Shown here: in pieces, positions 51,854 to 61,111 of the stretch
How positions within the stretch are numbered: position 1 is the stretch's first letter
Layout: every line of letters begins with the position of its first letter
Translations under genes and position numbers: made by a program
The notes under the pieces: model-generated
Seen by the model: the letters and a program-made list of their open reading frames with translations, nothing else
Databases searched by the model: none
What the model was told of the DNA's origin: nothing
NCBI GenBank assembly: GCA_036703985.1
Contig: DATNQN010000128.1
Coordinates: 1-64,000 of the forward strand
Reading direction: 5' to 3'
DNA: 64,000 bases
Source: Leptolyngbyaceae cyanobacterium
GTDB lineage: Bacteria > Cyanobacteriota > Cyanobacteriia > Cyanobacteriales > Aerosakkonemataceae

Positions 51854-53146
51854 TCAAACATCCTGTGCTTTAACAGTATTATTATTGGGAGCTAAAACCG
51901 TTAAACCACCGGGGATGCACTCTACTTGAATCGGAGTCGTACCGATAATTTCTCCATCTACCACTACCTTTTGGGGGGGATTCGTACTGATTTTGAGCTT
52001 TCTGGTACGAGTGTGAATGACATTTTGCTGTTCAAAACCGCTTTTGACGATCGCAGCACCCAGCATTCCCAGCATAGTTGTCACCGCCTGAAGTTTGTTT
52101 TCCGTAGTTGCGATCGTTACATCCAACAATCCATCATCAAAAATTACTTCGCCCCCCCCTTGCGCTAACACCGAAGTAGGAGGTGCAGCATTGGCTACCG
52201 TAATCGCATTTGCTTGAAACGGATAAACATTACCATCAACTTCAATCTCCGTATCAAAAGAACCAGATTCTTCCAATAATTGCCATCCAGCCATCAAGTA
52301 GGCCATTGGCCCCCATTGGGCTTTCAGTTCCCGACTGGCTCGTTCGACAGTTTCCGCTTCGTAACCCACACCGGCCAGTAAAATAGTCGGGTAGCCATTG
52401 CAACGCGCCGCGTCCACATTGCGAGTTTGTCCGGCCAAAATTACCTGACAAGCATTTCTAATCGGCATCAAGCGGGGAATTCCCAAAGCCACCGCAAAGG
52501 CATTAGCTGTTCCTCTCGGAATGATGCCCAACGGTATACCAGTGCCGATTAATACACCAGCTACGGCAGAAACCGTACCATCTCCCCCCGAAGCAATGAC
52601 GATATCGGCACCTTGTGCGATCGCTTGTTGCGCCAATTCCTTGGCACCCATCTCCGGGGTAGTTTGGTGAACTTGCAAGTGCAGATTAGCTTCTAGGAGT
52701 TTTTTGATTAAAGCTAAATCTTGTTCTGAATTACCTCGACCGGAAACCGGATTAAAGATCAGATGGGCAACCAGTGCTTTGGCTAATTTAGCAGCGATCG
52801 CTTCGGCGGTAGCTAAATTGCTTGCCACCGGCACGTTGTTGATATTGCAAATCCGCAAAAGCATTTGAATATCTGGCTCGCAAACCGGAATTTGCAGAGG
52901 ATCGACCAAACATATCACTGCCACCACGTTACCCGCTCCCACTTCCGCCGCAATTTGCGCTACTCCACCTAAAGAGCCTGGTAACAATTTTTCTACTGGT
53001 AAATTGCTACCTGCTTGGATACGATCGGCTGTGTTGCCTGTGGCGATCGGCTTGTAACGATTGAGTAGCGGTGCATAGGTAACGGCGAATCTGACAATAT
53101 CGTTTTTTTTCGCATCAGCGGCAAGCAAAGCAATTGTGGTAGCCAT
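51854..53146 (-). CDS. methylglyoxal synthase-like / diacylglycerol kinase fusion
   Basis: A 430-residue protein. The first 125 residues are methylglyoxal synthase-like (MATTIALLAADAKKNDIVRF, GSLGGVAQIAAEVGAGNVVA, LVDPLQIPVCEPDIQMLLRI). The rest is a YegS/DAGK lipid kinase: NPVSGRGNSEQDLALIKKLL, then IVIASGGDGTVSAVAGVLIG and LGIIPRGTANAFAVALGIP, and the C-terminal beta domain. The first part has the DPL and IPVC surface of MGS. Such fusions are known in cyanobacteria. Both activities are plausible but unproven here. Confidence 0.87.
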   Translation of the reverse strand: MATTIALLAADAKKNDIVRFAVTYAPLLNRYKPIATGNTADRIQAGSNLPVEKLLPGSLGGVAQIAAEVGAGNVVAVICLVDPLQIPVCEPDIQMLLRICNINNVPVASNLATAEAIAAKLAKALVAHLIFNPVSGRGNSEQDLALIKKLLEANLHLQVHQTTPEMGAKELAQQAIAQGADIVIASGGDGTVSAVAGVLIGTGIPLGIIPRGTANAFAVALGIPRLMPIRNACQVILAGQTRNVDAARCNGYPTILLAGVGYEAETVERASRELKAQWGPMAYLMAGWQLLEESGSFDTEIEVDGNVYPFQANAITVANAAPPTSVLAQGGGEVIFDDGLLDVTIATTENKLQAVTTMLGMLGAAIVKSGFEQQNVIHTRTRKLKISTNPPQKVVVDGEIIGTTPIQVECIPGGLTVLAPNNNTVKAQDV

Positions 53147-53375
53147 ATTTGGTAGTGGGTAGTAGGTAGTAGATTAAGGGAACGAATTAGCGAAAAGAAC
53201 TATAACAGAGCAATACGAGATGAATATATATTGTATTCTCCCCATCCCCCCATCCCCCCACCTCCCGCTGATGGCACAAATAGGGCGATCGCCGCGTCCA
53301 GGCAGATACAGTACTTCGACAAAATATAAATAGAAGCACTGTTAAAATCGATGTTGGTTTGTGTGTATAAAGTCC

Positions 53376-53942
53376 ATGTTTAACCCTGTCTTCAATCTGG
53401 CTAATTCTTTGGGTGGATCTTCTATGCTGAAAAAAGCGATCGCATCCAGTTTAATTTTGATACCGCTCGGTTGCCTTGGCTATTCAGTAAGCGCTCAACC
53501 TTTAAATTCCCAATTAGTTGCACAACAAACAACCGCTGCTAATACAAATACCGTCGTGCAAAGATTGAGCGGAAGTTGGCAAACCAAAGTTTCTTCTACT
53601 CAGTCTCTCTCCTTAATTTTTGCGCCCGATGGCAAATTATTCATCGTCCTGCCATCTAGTTCTGCCAATCCTCCCGCCATGCAGCTGAGATATCGAGTTG
53701 CATCTGCCAGTAGTTCGCCGATGCAGATCGATTTAACCACCAGCGATAATAAAACGGCTCAAACCATTTTTGAGTTTACAAAAGAAGGCAAGTTGCGCGT
53801 GCAATTAAATGATATCAGCGCCGCACAACCCAGACCGGGTGCTTTTAAACCAAGCGCCATGTTATTCGATCGCGTTTCTAGCTCTACCACTTTACCAGCT
53901 AACGCCCGGATTACCGGGTCTGGAATACCTCAACGGCGCTAG
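53376..53942 (+). CDS. exported hypothetical protein
   Basis: A 188-residue protein; start at ATG 53376, with a GTG at 53361 and an ATG at 53424 also possible. The ATG at 53424 gives the cleanest signal peptide (MLKKAIASSLILIPLGCLGY, cleavage near VSAQ). The mature part has a lipocalin- or TIGR-like beta pattern (LSGSWQTKVSSTQSLSLIFA, and FEFTKEGKLRVQLNDISAAQ). Function unknown; periplasmic or secreted. Confidence 0.75.
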   Translation: MFNPVFNLANSLGGSSMLKKAIASSLILIPLGCLGYSVSAQPLNSQLVAQQTTAANTNTVVQRLSGSWQTKVSSTQSLSLIFAPDGKLFIVLPSSSANPPAMQLRYRVASASSSPMQIDLTTSDNKTAQTIFEFTKEGKLRVQLNDISAAQPRPGAFKPSAMLFDRVSSSTTLPANARITGSGIPQRR

Positions 53943-54133
53943 TTCATCTGGGGAACTGGGGGTGGGGTGCAACAGGAGAAGATATTTTTTCCCTTTTCCT
54001 TTTTCCCCATCCCCCCATTCGATCGCCATCTTTCCAACCAGACAGATATCAATAAGCTAGAATCTTTATAAATTTGATGGGAAAGTGAAAAACCATTTCC
54101 TTTCCAGGCCGATCTAAGGATAAGCCAATCAAC

Positions 54134-54169
54134 CTAAAATCTAAAATCTAAAATCTAAAATCTAAAATC
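54134..54169. repeat. tandem heptamer repeat upstream of the ABC gene
   Basis: Five copies of CTAAAAT in a row, ending two bases before the start of the ABC ATPase gene, so the start and its ribosome binding site lie at the repeat edge. Copy number may affect expression. Confidence 0.8.
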
Positions 54170-54171
54170 GA

Positions 54172-56097
54172 ATGACTGACACCGTTCTCGATATTCGTAA
54201 CCTGCAAGTCCAATTTCGATCGCCATATACGCTGCAAACAGCAGTTGACGGAATTTCTTTTCAGGTAAAAAGAGGTCAAACTCTAGGAATCGTCGGGGAA
54301 TCCGGATCTGGCAAATCAGTTACCTCTCTTGCCATTATGGGGTTAGTGCCTTATCCCGGTATCGTTAACGGTGACATTTGGTTTTACGAATCGGGAGAGA
54401 ATACCGAACCCGTCAATCTGCTGCAATTACCGGAAAAGAAAATGCAGCGATATCGAGGTGGCAAAATTGCCATGATTTTTCAGGAACCGATGAGTTCTCT
54501 CAATCCGGTTTACAAGATCGGATTTCAGATTACCGAAGCAATTCGACTTCATGAAGAGGTATCGGAAGTTCAAGCGCAACAAAAAGCGATCGCCCTTTTG
54601 CAAGAAGTTAAGTTGCTTCCCAATGACGAAACACTGCGCCAAAACTATTTAGAATCTAGACTCGAAACATCATCACCGCCCAGCGAATCACAGATCGATC
54701 GCTACATTCAACAACAAAAACAAGCAATACTCGATCGCTATCCCCACGAACTCTCTGGCGGTCAAATTCAACGAGTAATGATTGCAATGGCGATTTCTTG
54801 CAATCCGATCCTCTTAATTGCTGACGAACCCACCACCGCTCTCGATGTTACCGTTCAAGCGACAATTCTGGAACTGTTGGGGGAACTCTCCAAAGCTCGC
54901 GGAATGTCGATGATCTTTATTACCCACGACTTGGGAGTAATTGCAGAAATCGCCGACGCCGTAGCGGTAATGTATCAAGGAAAAATCGTCGAATACGGTT
55001 TAGTCTGGCAAATCTTTTCCGAACCGCATCATCCTTATACAAAAGGATTGTTAGCTTGTCGCCCCCGCTTAGACCAACATTTGAAATATCTCCCCACGGT
55101 ATCTGACTTCATGGAAGTAGTTACCAATGCTTCTGGAGAAGTGGAAATTAGAGAAAAAACGCCGGAAAATCAGTCCGGCAGAGTATTAGCCTCCTCAAAC
55201 TCCCGTCCCCTCACCCCCTCATCTTCCCCTCACCATCAGTCCAAAAACTCCCCATTTCCAGATACCGCACTTTTATCCGTTCGCAACCTGCAAGTAGGTT
55301 TTCCGATCCGAAGCGTATTCGGTGCTACCGAGCGTTACGTGATGGCAGTCAACGGGGTATCTTTTGAAGTTTTCCCAGGAGAAACATTAGGTTTAGTAGG
55401 AGAATCCGGTTGTGGTAAAAGTACTTTAGCCCGCACTTTACTGCGATTAATTCAACCGATGAGCGGTCAAATTCTGTTTGAAGGACGAGATATTACCGCG
55501 ATTTCGGGTCAAGCGTTACAAAAGCTGCGGCGGGAAATGCAAATCGTGTTCCAAAATCCGTTTAGTTCCCTCGATCCTCGGATGAAAATCGGGGATGCGG
55601 TGATGGAACCTTTGTTAATTCACGGGATATACAAAAAGCATCGCGAACGTCGCGATCGCGCAACTTACTTGTTGGAACGAGTTGATTTAAACCCAGATTG
55701 GATGAACCGCTATCCTCATGAATTTTCCGGCGGTCAACGGCAGCGGATTTGCATCGCTCGTGCTTTAGCCCTCAATCCTAAATTTATCATTTGCGATGAA
55801 TCGGTTTCTGCTTTAGATGTGTCGGTACAGGCGCAAGTGCTGAATTTATTGAAAGAAATTCAACAAGAATTCGGTCTCACTTATATTTTTATTTCCCACG
55901 ATCTGAGCGTGGTCAAATTCATGAGCGATCGCATTATGGTCATGAATAAAGGCAAAATAGAAGAAATTGGCCCAGCCGAATTTATTTATCGCGAACCGGA
56001 GAAAGACTACACTCGTCAGCTAATTGCTTCGATTCCGATCGGCAGTTTAGAAAGAATTCAACAACGCCAGCGCTCTGAATTAAAAGTGAAAAATTAA
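54172..56097 (+). CDS. fused dipeptide-type ABC transporter ATPase (DppD-DppF-like)
   Basis: A 641-residue protein with two complete ATPase domains. First: [36 protein letters not shown], then [15 protein letters not shown]. Second: [37 protein letters not shown], then [11 protein letters not shown]. Between them is a hydrophilic linker (about 330-360). It powers a peptide or nickel-type importer; the permeases and binding protein are not in the window. The predicted insert after Walker A of the first domain is longer than average. Confidence 0.92.
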   Translation: MTDTVLDIRNLQVQFRSPYTLQTAVDGISFQVKRGQTLGIVGESGSGKSVTSLAIMGLVPYPGIVNGDIWFYESGENTEPVNLLQLPEKKMQRYRGGKIAMIFQEPMSSLNPVYKIGFQITEAIRLHEEVSEVQAQQKAIALLQEVKLLPNDETLRQNYLESRLETSSPPSESQIDRYIQQQKQAILDRYPHELSGGQIQRVMIAMAISCNPILLIADEPTTALDVTVQATILELLGELSKARGMSMIFITHDLGVIAEIADAVAVMYQGKIVEYGLVWQIFSEPHHPYTKGLLACRPRLDQHLKYLPTVSDFMEVVTNASGEVEIREKTPENQSGRVLASSNSRPLTPSSSPHHQSKNSPFPDTALLSVRNLQVGFPIRSVFGATERYVMAVNGVSFEVFPGETLGLVGESGCGKSTLARTLLRLIQPMSGQILFEGRDITAISGQALQKLRREMQIVFQNPFSSLDPRMKIGDAVMEPLLIHGIYKKHRERRDRATYLLERVDLNPDWMNRYPHEFSGGQRQRICIARALALNPKFIICDESVSALDVSVQAQVLNLLKEIQQEFGLTYIFISHDLSVVKFMSDRIMVMNKGKIEEIGPAEFIYREPEKDYTRQLIASIPIGSLERIQQRQRSELKVKN

Positions 56098-56105
56098 TCT
56101 TAAAA

Positions 56106-56178
56106 AGGAGTCAGAAGTCAGCAGTCAGAAGTCAGAATTCAGAAGTTAGGAGTCAAAAGTCAGAAGTCAGAAGTCAGA
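56106..56178. repeat. tandem heptamer repeat AGTCAGA type
   Basis: Degenerate copies of agtcaga follow the ABC gene and continue into an AT-rich stretch. Short tandem heptamers of this kind are typical of filamentous cyanobacterial intergenic DNA. Confidence 0.75.
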
Positions 56179-56269
56179 ATTTAGAATTAACAAATTTTCC
56201 CTTTTCCTAATTCCTAATCCCTCTACCTCTTCCCTAGCCCCTAGCCCCTGCCCCCTGCCTCCTGCTCTA

Positions 56270-57037
56270 CTACAAAGAGTTAGATGTAGCCTTAACTATG
56301 TTAGTAGGCGTACTCTTGACCAAAGCTCGCCATACAAATTTCGGTAAAGCTAACATCCGTCGCCAGCGCCAAGGCTCTTGATACAAACGATACAGCCATT
56401 CCAAATGATTATCTCGCAGCCAACCTGGGGCGCGATTTTTCACGCCAGCCCAGATATCGAAACTACCACCAACCCCAATCCAAATCGCTTTCGGACAAAG
56501 GTGACGATGTTGGGCGATCCACAATTCCTGACGGGGTACGCCCAAACCAACTAAAATCAGGCGAGGCTGTAATTCTTGGAGAGTTTGTAACAATTGTTGC
56601 TCTTCTTCCGATGAAAGGTATCCGTGCTGAATACCTGCGATCGCCAAAGAGGGAAGTCGCTGCTGCCATATTCGGGCTGCTTTCTCGGTTACTCCAGGTT
56701 TACCGCCAAAGAAAAAGACCGGCCAGTTTTGGCCCATGTCCCCCACTTGCCATAGCAGAGTCTCTGCTAATTCAATTCCCGGACAGCGTTGCACTCTTTT
56801 ACCCTTGAACCACAAGTAGAGTACCACTCCAGAACCATCAGGAATCACCAAATCGGCTTGGTGGATAATTTTCGCCAAACTAGTATTCTGTTCTGCTTGA
56901 ATACTCATCTCGGCGTTGAGTGTTATTACGTGACCACCCATATGCTGGTGCAACCGTTCGAGCAGCCAACCTGGATAATCATCCAATAGATGTACTGGTA
57001 ACCCCAGTACGGGAAACGGTTGCGGCGTCTTAGTCAT
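56270..57037 (-). CDS. WecG/TagA/CpsF family glycosyltransferase
   Basis: A 255-residue protein. Key segments: DLVIPDGSGVVLYLWFKG, ELAETLLWQVGDMGQNWPVF, FFGGKPGVTEKAARIW, LILVGLGVPRQELWIAQHR, then AIWIGVGGSFDIWAGVKNRA, and a basic tail. It transfers N-acetylmannosamine or a related sugar to a lipid carrier in teichoic acid, enterobacterial common antigen or capsule synthesis. In cyanobacteria the product is probably an envelope or extracellular polysaccharide. A stand-alone gene. Confidence 0.93.
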   Translation of the reverse strand: MTKTPQPFPVLGLPVHLLDDYPGWLLERLHQHMGGHVITLNAEMSIQAEQNTSLAKIIHQADLVIPDGSGVVLYLWFKGKRVQRCPGIELAETLLWQVGDMGQNWPVFFFGGKPGVTEKAARIWQQRLPSLAIAGIQHGYLSSEEEQQLLQTLQELQPRLILVGLGVPRQELWIAQHRHLCPKAIWIGVGGSFDIWAGVKNRAPGWLRDNHLEWLYRLYQEPWRWRRMLALPKFVWRALVKSTPTNIVKATSNSL

Positions 57038-57166
57038 AATCCGTTCTTATACAGCCTCACATTACCACATCTATGCAGCATAGTTTAACTCGCATCAGAG
57101 TTACTGCGTACTTCCCAAGTCAGATTAATTAAGAAATTTTTTCATTTTTTGAGATTAGCTTAGCTC

Positions 57167-57298
57167 TCAGAGCGTTTTTTTCAAGGAACCATCAGCATAA
57201 AGCTCTAAGGGAACCAACTGCACTTTACCATCAATTTTGATTTTCGAGTATACTATCCGCACTAGAGGAGAATGATTTTGGTTATAACGGGTAGACAT
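57167..57298 (-). CDS. 43-residue protein with strong ribosome binding site
   Basis: ATG at 57298, stop at 57167. It starts MSTRYNQNHSPLVRIVYSKI and continues KIDGKVQLVPLELYADGSLK. An AGGAGG at 57307-57312 (minus strand) lies eight bases before the start, an unusually good site for this window. Composition (V-x-I-V-Y-S-K, then LELYADGSL) is a coherent beta-hairpin protein, not a random frame. Function unknown. Confidence 0.65.
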   Translation of the reverse strand: MSTRYNQNHSPLVRIVYSKIKIDGKVQLVPLELYADGSLKKTL

Positions 57299-57726
57299 AT
57301 CGATTACCTCCTGGATAAACTACTAAACACTTAAGTAGTCGATCGGCTAAATAGCTATGCTAGTTATTACTACTTAACTTTGTTCTACAAAAAAATAGGC
57401 GATCGTTCCGGAGAAAATACCTAACCCAAGTTGCTATTTATATAATTGAGGCTGGTAGTAGGTAGTAGGTAGTAGGTAGTAGAAAAGCAAAAATAATTAC
57501 CCTATCTAAATTTTGGCTTCTAACTCCTGAATTCTGGCTCCTCACCCATAACTTTTGACTAAATGTATAAAATTAAGCATGGTAAGTGCCAGTCTTACCC
57601 GTATAATTAATTTCATCCTCATAAAAGATTAAATGTCGTAGCAATTTTCGTCTTTAATCGTGAATTAAGTATTACTACACAAGCACGAACGAGGAATGAG
57701 AGAGGGCTACTGACCGGAGAATAACT
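57299..57726. other. intergenic region with tandem GGTAGTA repeat
   Basis: About 430 bases. A four-copy heptamer repeat (ggtagta) lies at 57454-57482. It holds the leader of the 43-residue gene (minus) and the promoter of the next large gene. No further gene seen. Confidence 0.5.
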
Positions 57727-60700
57727 ATGTTAAACAATCTGACAGAAAAGCAAACTCGTCTCGATTATTACTATCAACAAATTCAAGTTATCATTCTCAA
57801 TCGTCAAAATCCGATCACCGGACTTTTACCAGCCAGTACTGCCATTAACGCCCACGGTGATTATACCGATGCTTGGGTGAGAGATAACGTTTATAGTATT
57901 TTAGCTGTTTGGGGATTGGCGCTAGCTTACCGCAAACTCAATCAAGATTTCGGGCGCACTTACGAGTTAGAACAAAGCGTCGTTAAATTGATGCGCGGAC
58001 TGTTATTTTGCATGATGCGACAGTCCCATAAAGTAGAATGTTTCAAGCAAACCCAATCTCCCTTGGATGCTCTACACGCTAAGTACAACACGAAAACGGG
58101 AGATGTAGTAGTAGGAGATGGAGAATGGGGTCATTTGCAATTAGATGCGACTTCTTTATTTTTGTTAATGCTATCTCAAATGACCGCCTCTGGGTTAAAT
58201 ATTATTTTTACGATCGACGAAGTTAATTTCGTCCAGAATTTAGTTTATTATATCGGTCGCGCTTATCGTACTCCAGATTACGGTTTATGGGAAAGAGGTA
58301 ATAAAATAAATCGCGGTAACCCAGAACTAAATGCTAGTTCTGTGGGGATGGCAAAAGCAGCATTAGAAGCAATCAACGGCTTAAATTTATTTGGCGTAAA
58401 TGGTAGCCAATCTTCCGTAATTCACGTATTGCCAGATGAAATTGCCAGGGCGAGGATTACTCTCAAATCCATATTGCCGAGAGAATCTAGTTCTAAAGAA
58501 GTAGACGCCGCCCTATTGAGTATCATTAGCTTTCCTGCTTTTGCAGTAGAAAACGAGCAGTTAATCGAGCGCACTAAGAAAAAAATCATCGATAAATTGC
58601 AAGGAACCTATGGTTGTAAACGATTTTTGCGAGATGGACACCAAACCGTTGTAGAAGATACCAGCCGTTTGCATTACGAACCGTGGGAACTCAAACAATT
58701 TGAAAATATTGAATGCGAATGGCCGTTATTTTTTACTTATTTGCTGCTAGATAGCTTGTTTAAAGGAGAGCGAGAACAAGTAAAATATTATCAAACAAAA
58801 TTAGAAAAACTGCTAGTAGAACGAGATGGTTTAGACCTCCTTCCAGAATTGTATTACGTCCCGGTAGAAAGGATAGAAGCGGAAAGAGTAAATCCTCATG
58901 GCCAACCACGGTTACCTAATGAAAATATCCCCTTAGTGTGGGCGCAAAGTTTGTATTTTCTAGGTCAGATGTTGAGTGAAAATCTGATCGCGATCGGAGA
59001 TATCGATCCGTTAGGGAGACATCTTTGTATTAGTAGAAATCCCAATCCATTAGTACAAATTGCGCTGTTAGCCGAAGATGAAAATTTACAAAATAAATTG
59101 TCAAGTTATGGAATTCCTACCGAAACACCCGGTCAGGTAAAACCAATTCAGATCCGTCAAGCTAGCGATTTATCTGCTGTTTACACTCAAATTGGCCGTA
59201 ACGATAAACTTGGGTTAACCGGTCGTCCGGTGCGAAGATTGCGAAGTCTGACTACATCGAGAATTTTTCGGATTCGAGGAGAGACGATCGTATTTTTACC
59301 TGCATTTTTGGATAAGCAACAGTTTTACTTAACTTTAGATTACCATTTCTTAGTAGATCGAGTAAGGAGTGAATTAGCTTATATCCAAAGAAATTGGAAC
59401 GAGTTGGGGCGACCTACCATGACTTTGTTGCTGACTCATTCCATGCTAGAAACAGGTAGCGAAGCGTTACTAAACTTGATGCAAGAATTAAATGATGGTT
59501 GTTGCAATGGGGTGCAGGTTAAGCTGGGGCGTTTGAATCAATTAATGCTAACGTCGGGAAAGGAAAGAATTGATTTCATCCACGATTTTGAGTTCAGCCA
59601 ATCCGCAGTTAAAGATGCTGTAACTGTTAAATACTATTTGGGCTATCATCCCCAAAAAAATTGGCCTTTAAGCCATACGGAAGAATTTACTCTGGAGTGC
59701 GAAACTAATATTACATTTTTGCTTAACTGTTTGCGGGAATCAATAAACGTTTACGAACAAATTGAGTTGTTACAAACTTTAATTCGGTTGAAGGGATTGG
59801 ATTTCGACACTGGTTTGGGTGGGCCAAGAAATCCTGTCAGCGTGGCTTACTTACTGCAAGAGGTTTATGAAAAAGCAGGTAGAGGAATAGTTAAAACCGG
59901 GCAGAACTTTACCATCTATTGGTCTGTTGTACGTCGGGCAGCGGGTTTGTTGGGTATGGTTGATATCAGTTTATCGGATGCGGTAACTGATATTTTGGTA
60001 AGGCAAAAACAGATTTCGGTGGGTAAATCTTATAGCGAAATTTCTTTAATTACGCGCCCGATGTCTTACCGAGAAATTATTGATAAGATTAATGAATTTT
60101 GCGGGGAAGATATTCGCGATCGCGTTCTTACCCAAGAAGTTCTCCTATACCTTGGTTTGCTGATTAAAGCGGAACCAGACTTATTCAACGGGTTGTTAAC
60201 TTTGCGAGTTGGTTATCTGATTTTGTTAATTACCAGCGAATTAGCGCGAGAGTTGAAAATTACCCAGGATGAAGCCCACGAAAGGTTAATGGAATTGAGT
60301 CCTTTTGAGGTAAAGAATCGCCTGCGCCAAGTATTAGCTGGTTATGAAGGAATGAATCAATTATTGCGTCAGCAAGAATCTCTCCACGTAAAACAATCAG
60401 AACAGGATATCGAGTGGGTAGTGCTACCGGTTAAAGAAGCAGAGGAATCACCGAATGGGAGTTGGTTGCACAAACGCCAACGAGATGGTGCGTTGAATCG
60501 AGTACCGAAAGATTTTTATCCTCGCGTTTGGGAATTACTCAAACATTGCAAAGGTTTGGTAATTGGGGATAAGTTAGAAAGACGCAATCGTTTGGATAGT
60601 GATTGGTTGCTGGCGGAAATGACACCGGGAGAAAAGAATTTTGCACTGCAAGTAGAGCATTTACTCAATAAAATTCAAGCTCCGGAATATCGGCAGGTTA

Positions 60701-60963
60701 ATATTGAGACATTGATGGAATTATCTGCCATTGCCGATCGCAATCCCAACTTACGCATTGAAGATTATATCGTGCTGGATGTTTTGATCGGTCACGCGGT
60801 GCGATTGGCTTTTCTAGAGAAATTTACCGATCGCGCAAATCGCTATGATGAGTATAAGGCGGCGGCGTGGCGTGCTTTTTACGATACTTCACCTTATGTT
60901 TGCGCTAGTTACGTGGTGAAGGCGTTCCGCTTCTTGACTCAGTTTGGCACTACCGCTGCTTAA
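57727..60963 (+). CDS. phosphorylase kinase alpha-like GH15 protein
   Basis: A 1078-residue protein. The N-terminal half is a GH15/(alpha/alpha)6 barrel: NPITGLLPASTAINAHGDYT, then DAWVRDNVYSILAVWGLALA, NRGNPELNASSVGMAKAALE, and DGHQTVVEDTSRLHYEPWEL. The C-terminal half resembles the phosphorylase kinase alpha/beta regulatory region. It lacks a carbohydrate-binding module. Cyanobacterial homologues are known but of unclear role. Glucoamylase-type activity would need two Glu residues that were not mapped here. A single-gene transcription unit. Confidence 0.85.
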   Translation: MLNNLTEKQTRLDYYYQQIQVIILNRQNPITGLLPASTAINAHGDYTDAWVRDNVYSILAVWGLALAYRKLNQDFGRTYELEQSVVKLMRGLLFCMMRQSHKVECFKQTQSPLDALHAKYNTKTGDVVVGDGEWGHLQLDATSLFLLMLSQMTASGLNIIFTIDEVNFVQNLVYYIGRAYRTPDYGLWERGNKINRGNPELNASSVGMAKAALEAINGLNLFGVNGSQSSVIHVLPDEIARARITLKSILPRESSSKEVDAALLSIISFPAFAVENEQLIERTKKKIIDKLQGTYGCKRFLRDGHQTVVEDTSRLHYEPWELKQFENIECEWPLFFTYLLLDSLFKGEREQVKYYQTKLEKLLVERDGLDLLPELYYVPVERIEAERVNPHGQPRLPNENIPLVWAQSLYFLGQMLSENLIAIGDIDPLGRHLCISRNPNPLVQIALLAEDENLQNKLSSYGIPTETPGQVKPIQIRQASDLSAVYTQIGRNDKLGLTGRPVRRLRSLTTSRIFRIRGETIVFLPAFLDKQQFYLTLDYHFLVDRVRSELAYIQRNWNELGRPTMTLLLTHSMLETGSEALLNLMQELNDGCCNGVQVKLGRLNQLMLTSGKERIDFIHDFEFSQSAVKDAVTVKYYLGYHPQKNWPLSHTEEFTLECETNITFLLNCLRESINVYEQIELLQTLIRLKGLDFDTGLGGPRNPVSVAYLLQEVYEKAGRGIVKTGQNFTIYWSVVRRAAGLLGMVDISLSDAVTDILVRQKQISVGKSYSEISLITRPMSYREIIDKINEFCGEDIRDRVLTQEVLLYLGLLIKAEPDLFNGLLTLRVGYLILLITSELARELKITQDEAHERLMELSPFEVKNRLRQVLAGYEGMNQLLRQQESLHVKQSEQDIEWVVLPVKEAEESPNGSWLHKRQRDGALNRVPKDFYPRVWELLKHCKGLVIGDKLERRNRLDSDWLLAEMTPGEKNFALQVEHLLNKIQAPEYRQVNIETLMELSAIADRNPNLRIEDYIVLDVLIGHAVRLAFLEKFTDRANRYDEYKAAAWRAFYDTSPYVCASYVVKAFRFLTQFGTTAA

Positions 60964-61111
60964 ATAGAATAGGCGATTTTTCCAGACAGTTGTCCTTATA
61001 CACCTATAGAAGTTTTAAATAGTAATTTTTGGGGAGAATGAGAGAAAAATTCGTCATTTTTAATTCTACTGGCTACTGGCTCCTGACTTCTGACTTCTGA
61101 ATTCTGGCTTC

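Noticed and set aside
51675-51857. A 60-residue minus-strand frame downstream of the lipid-kinase fusion
   Set aside because: It is Pro/Leu-rich from C-rich repeat DNA and has no motif, although it overlaps the neighbour by four bases.
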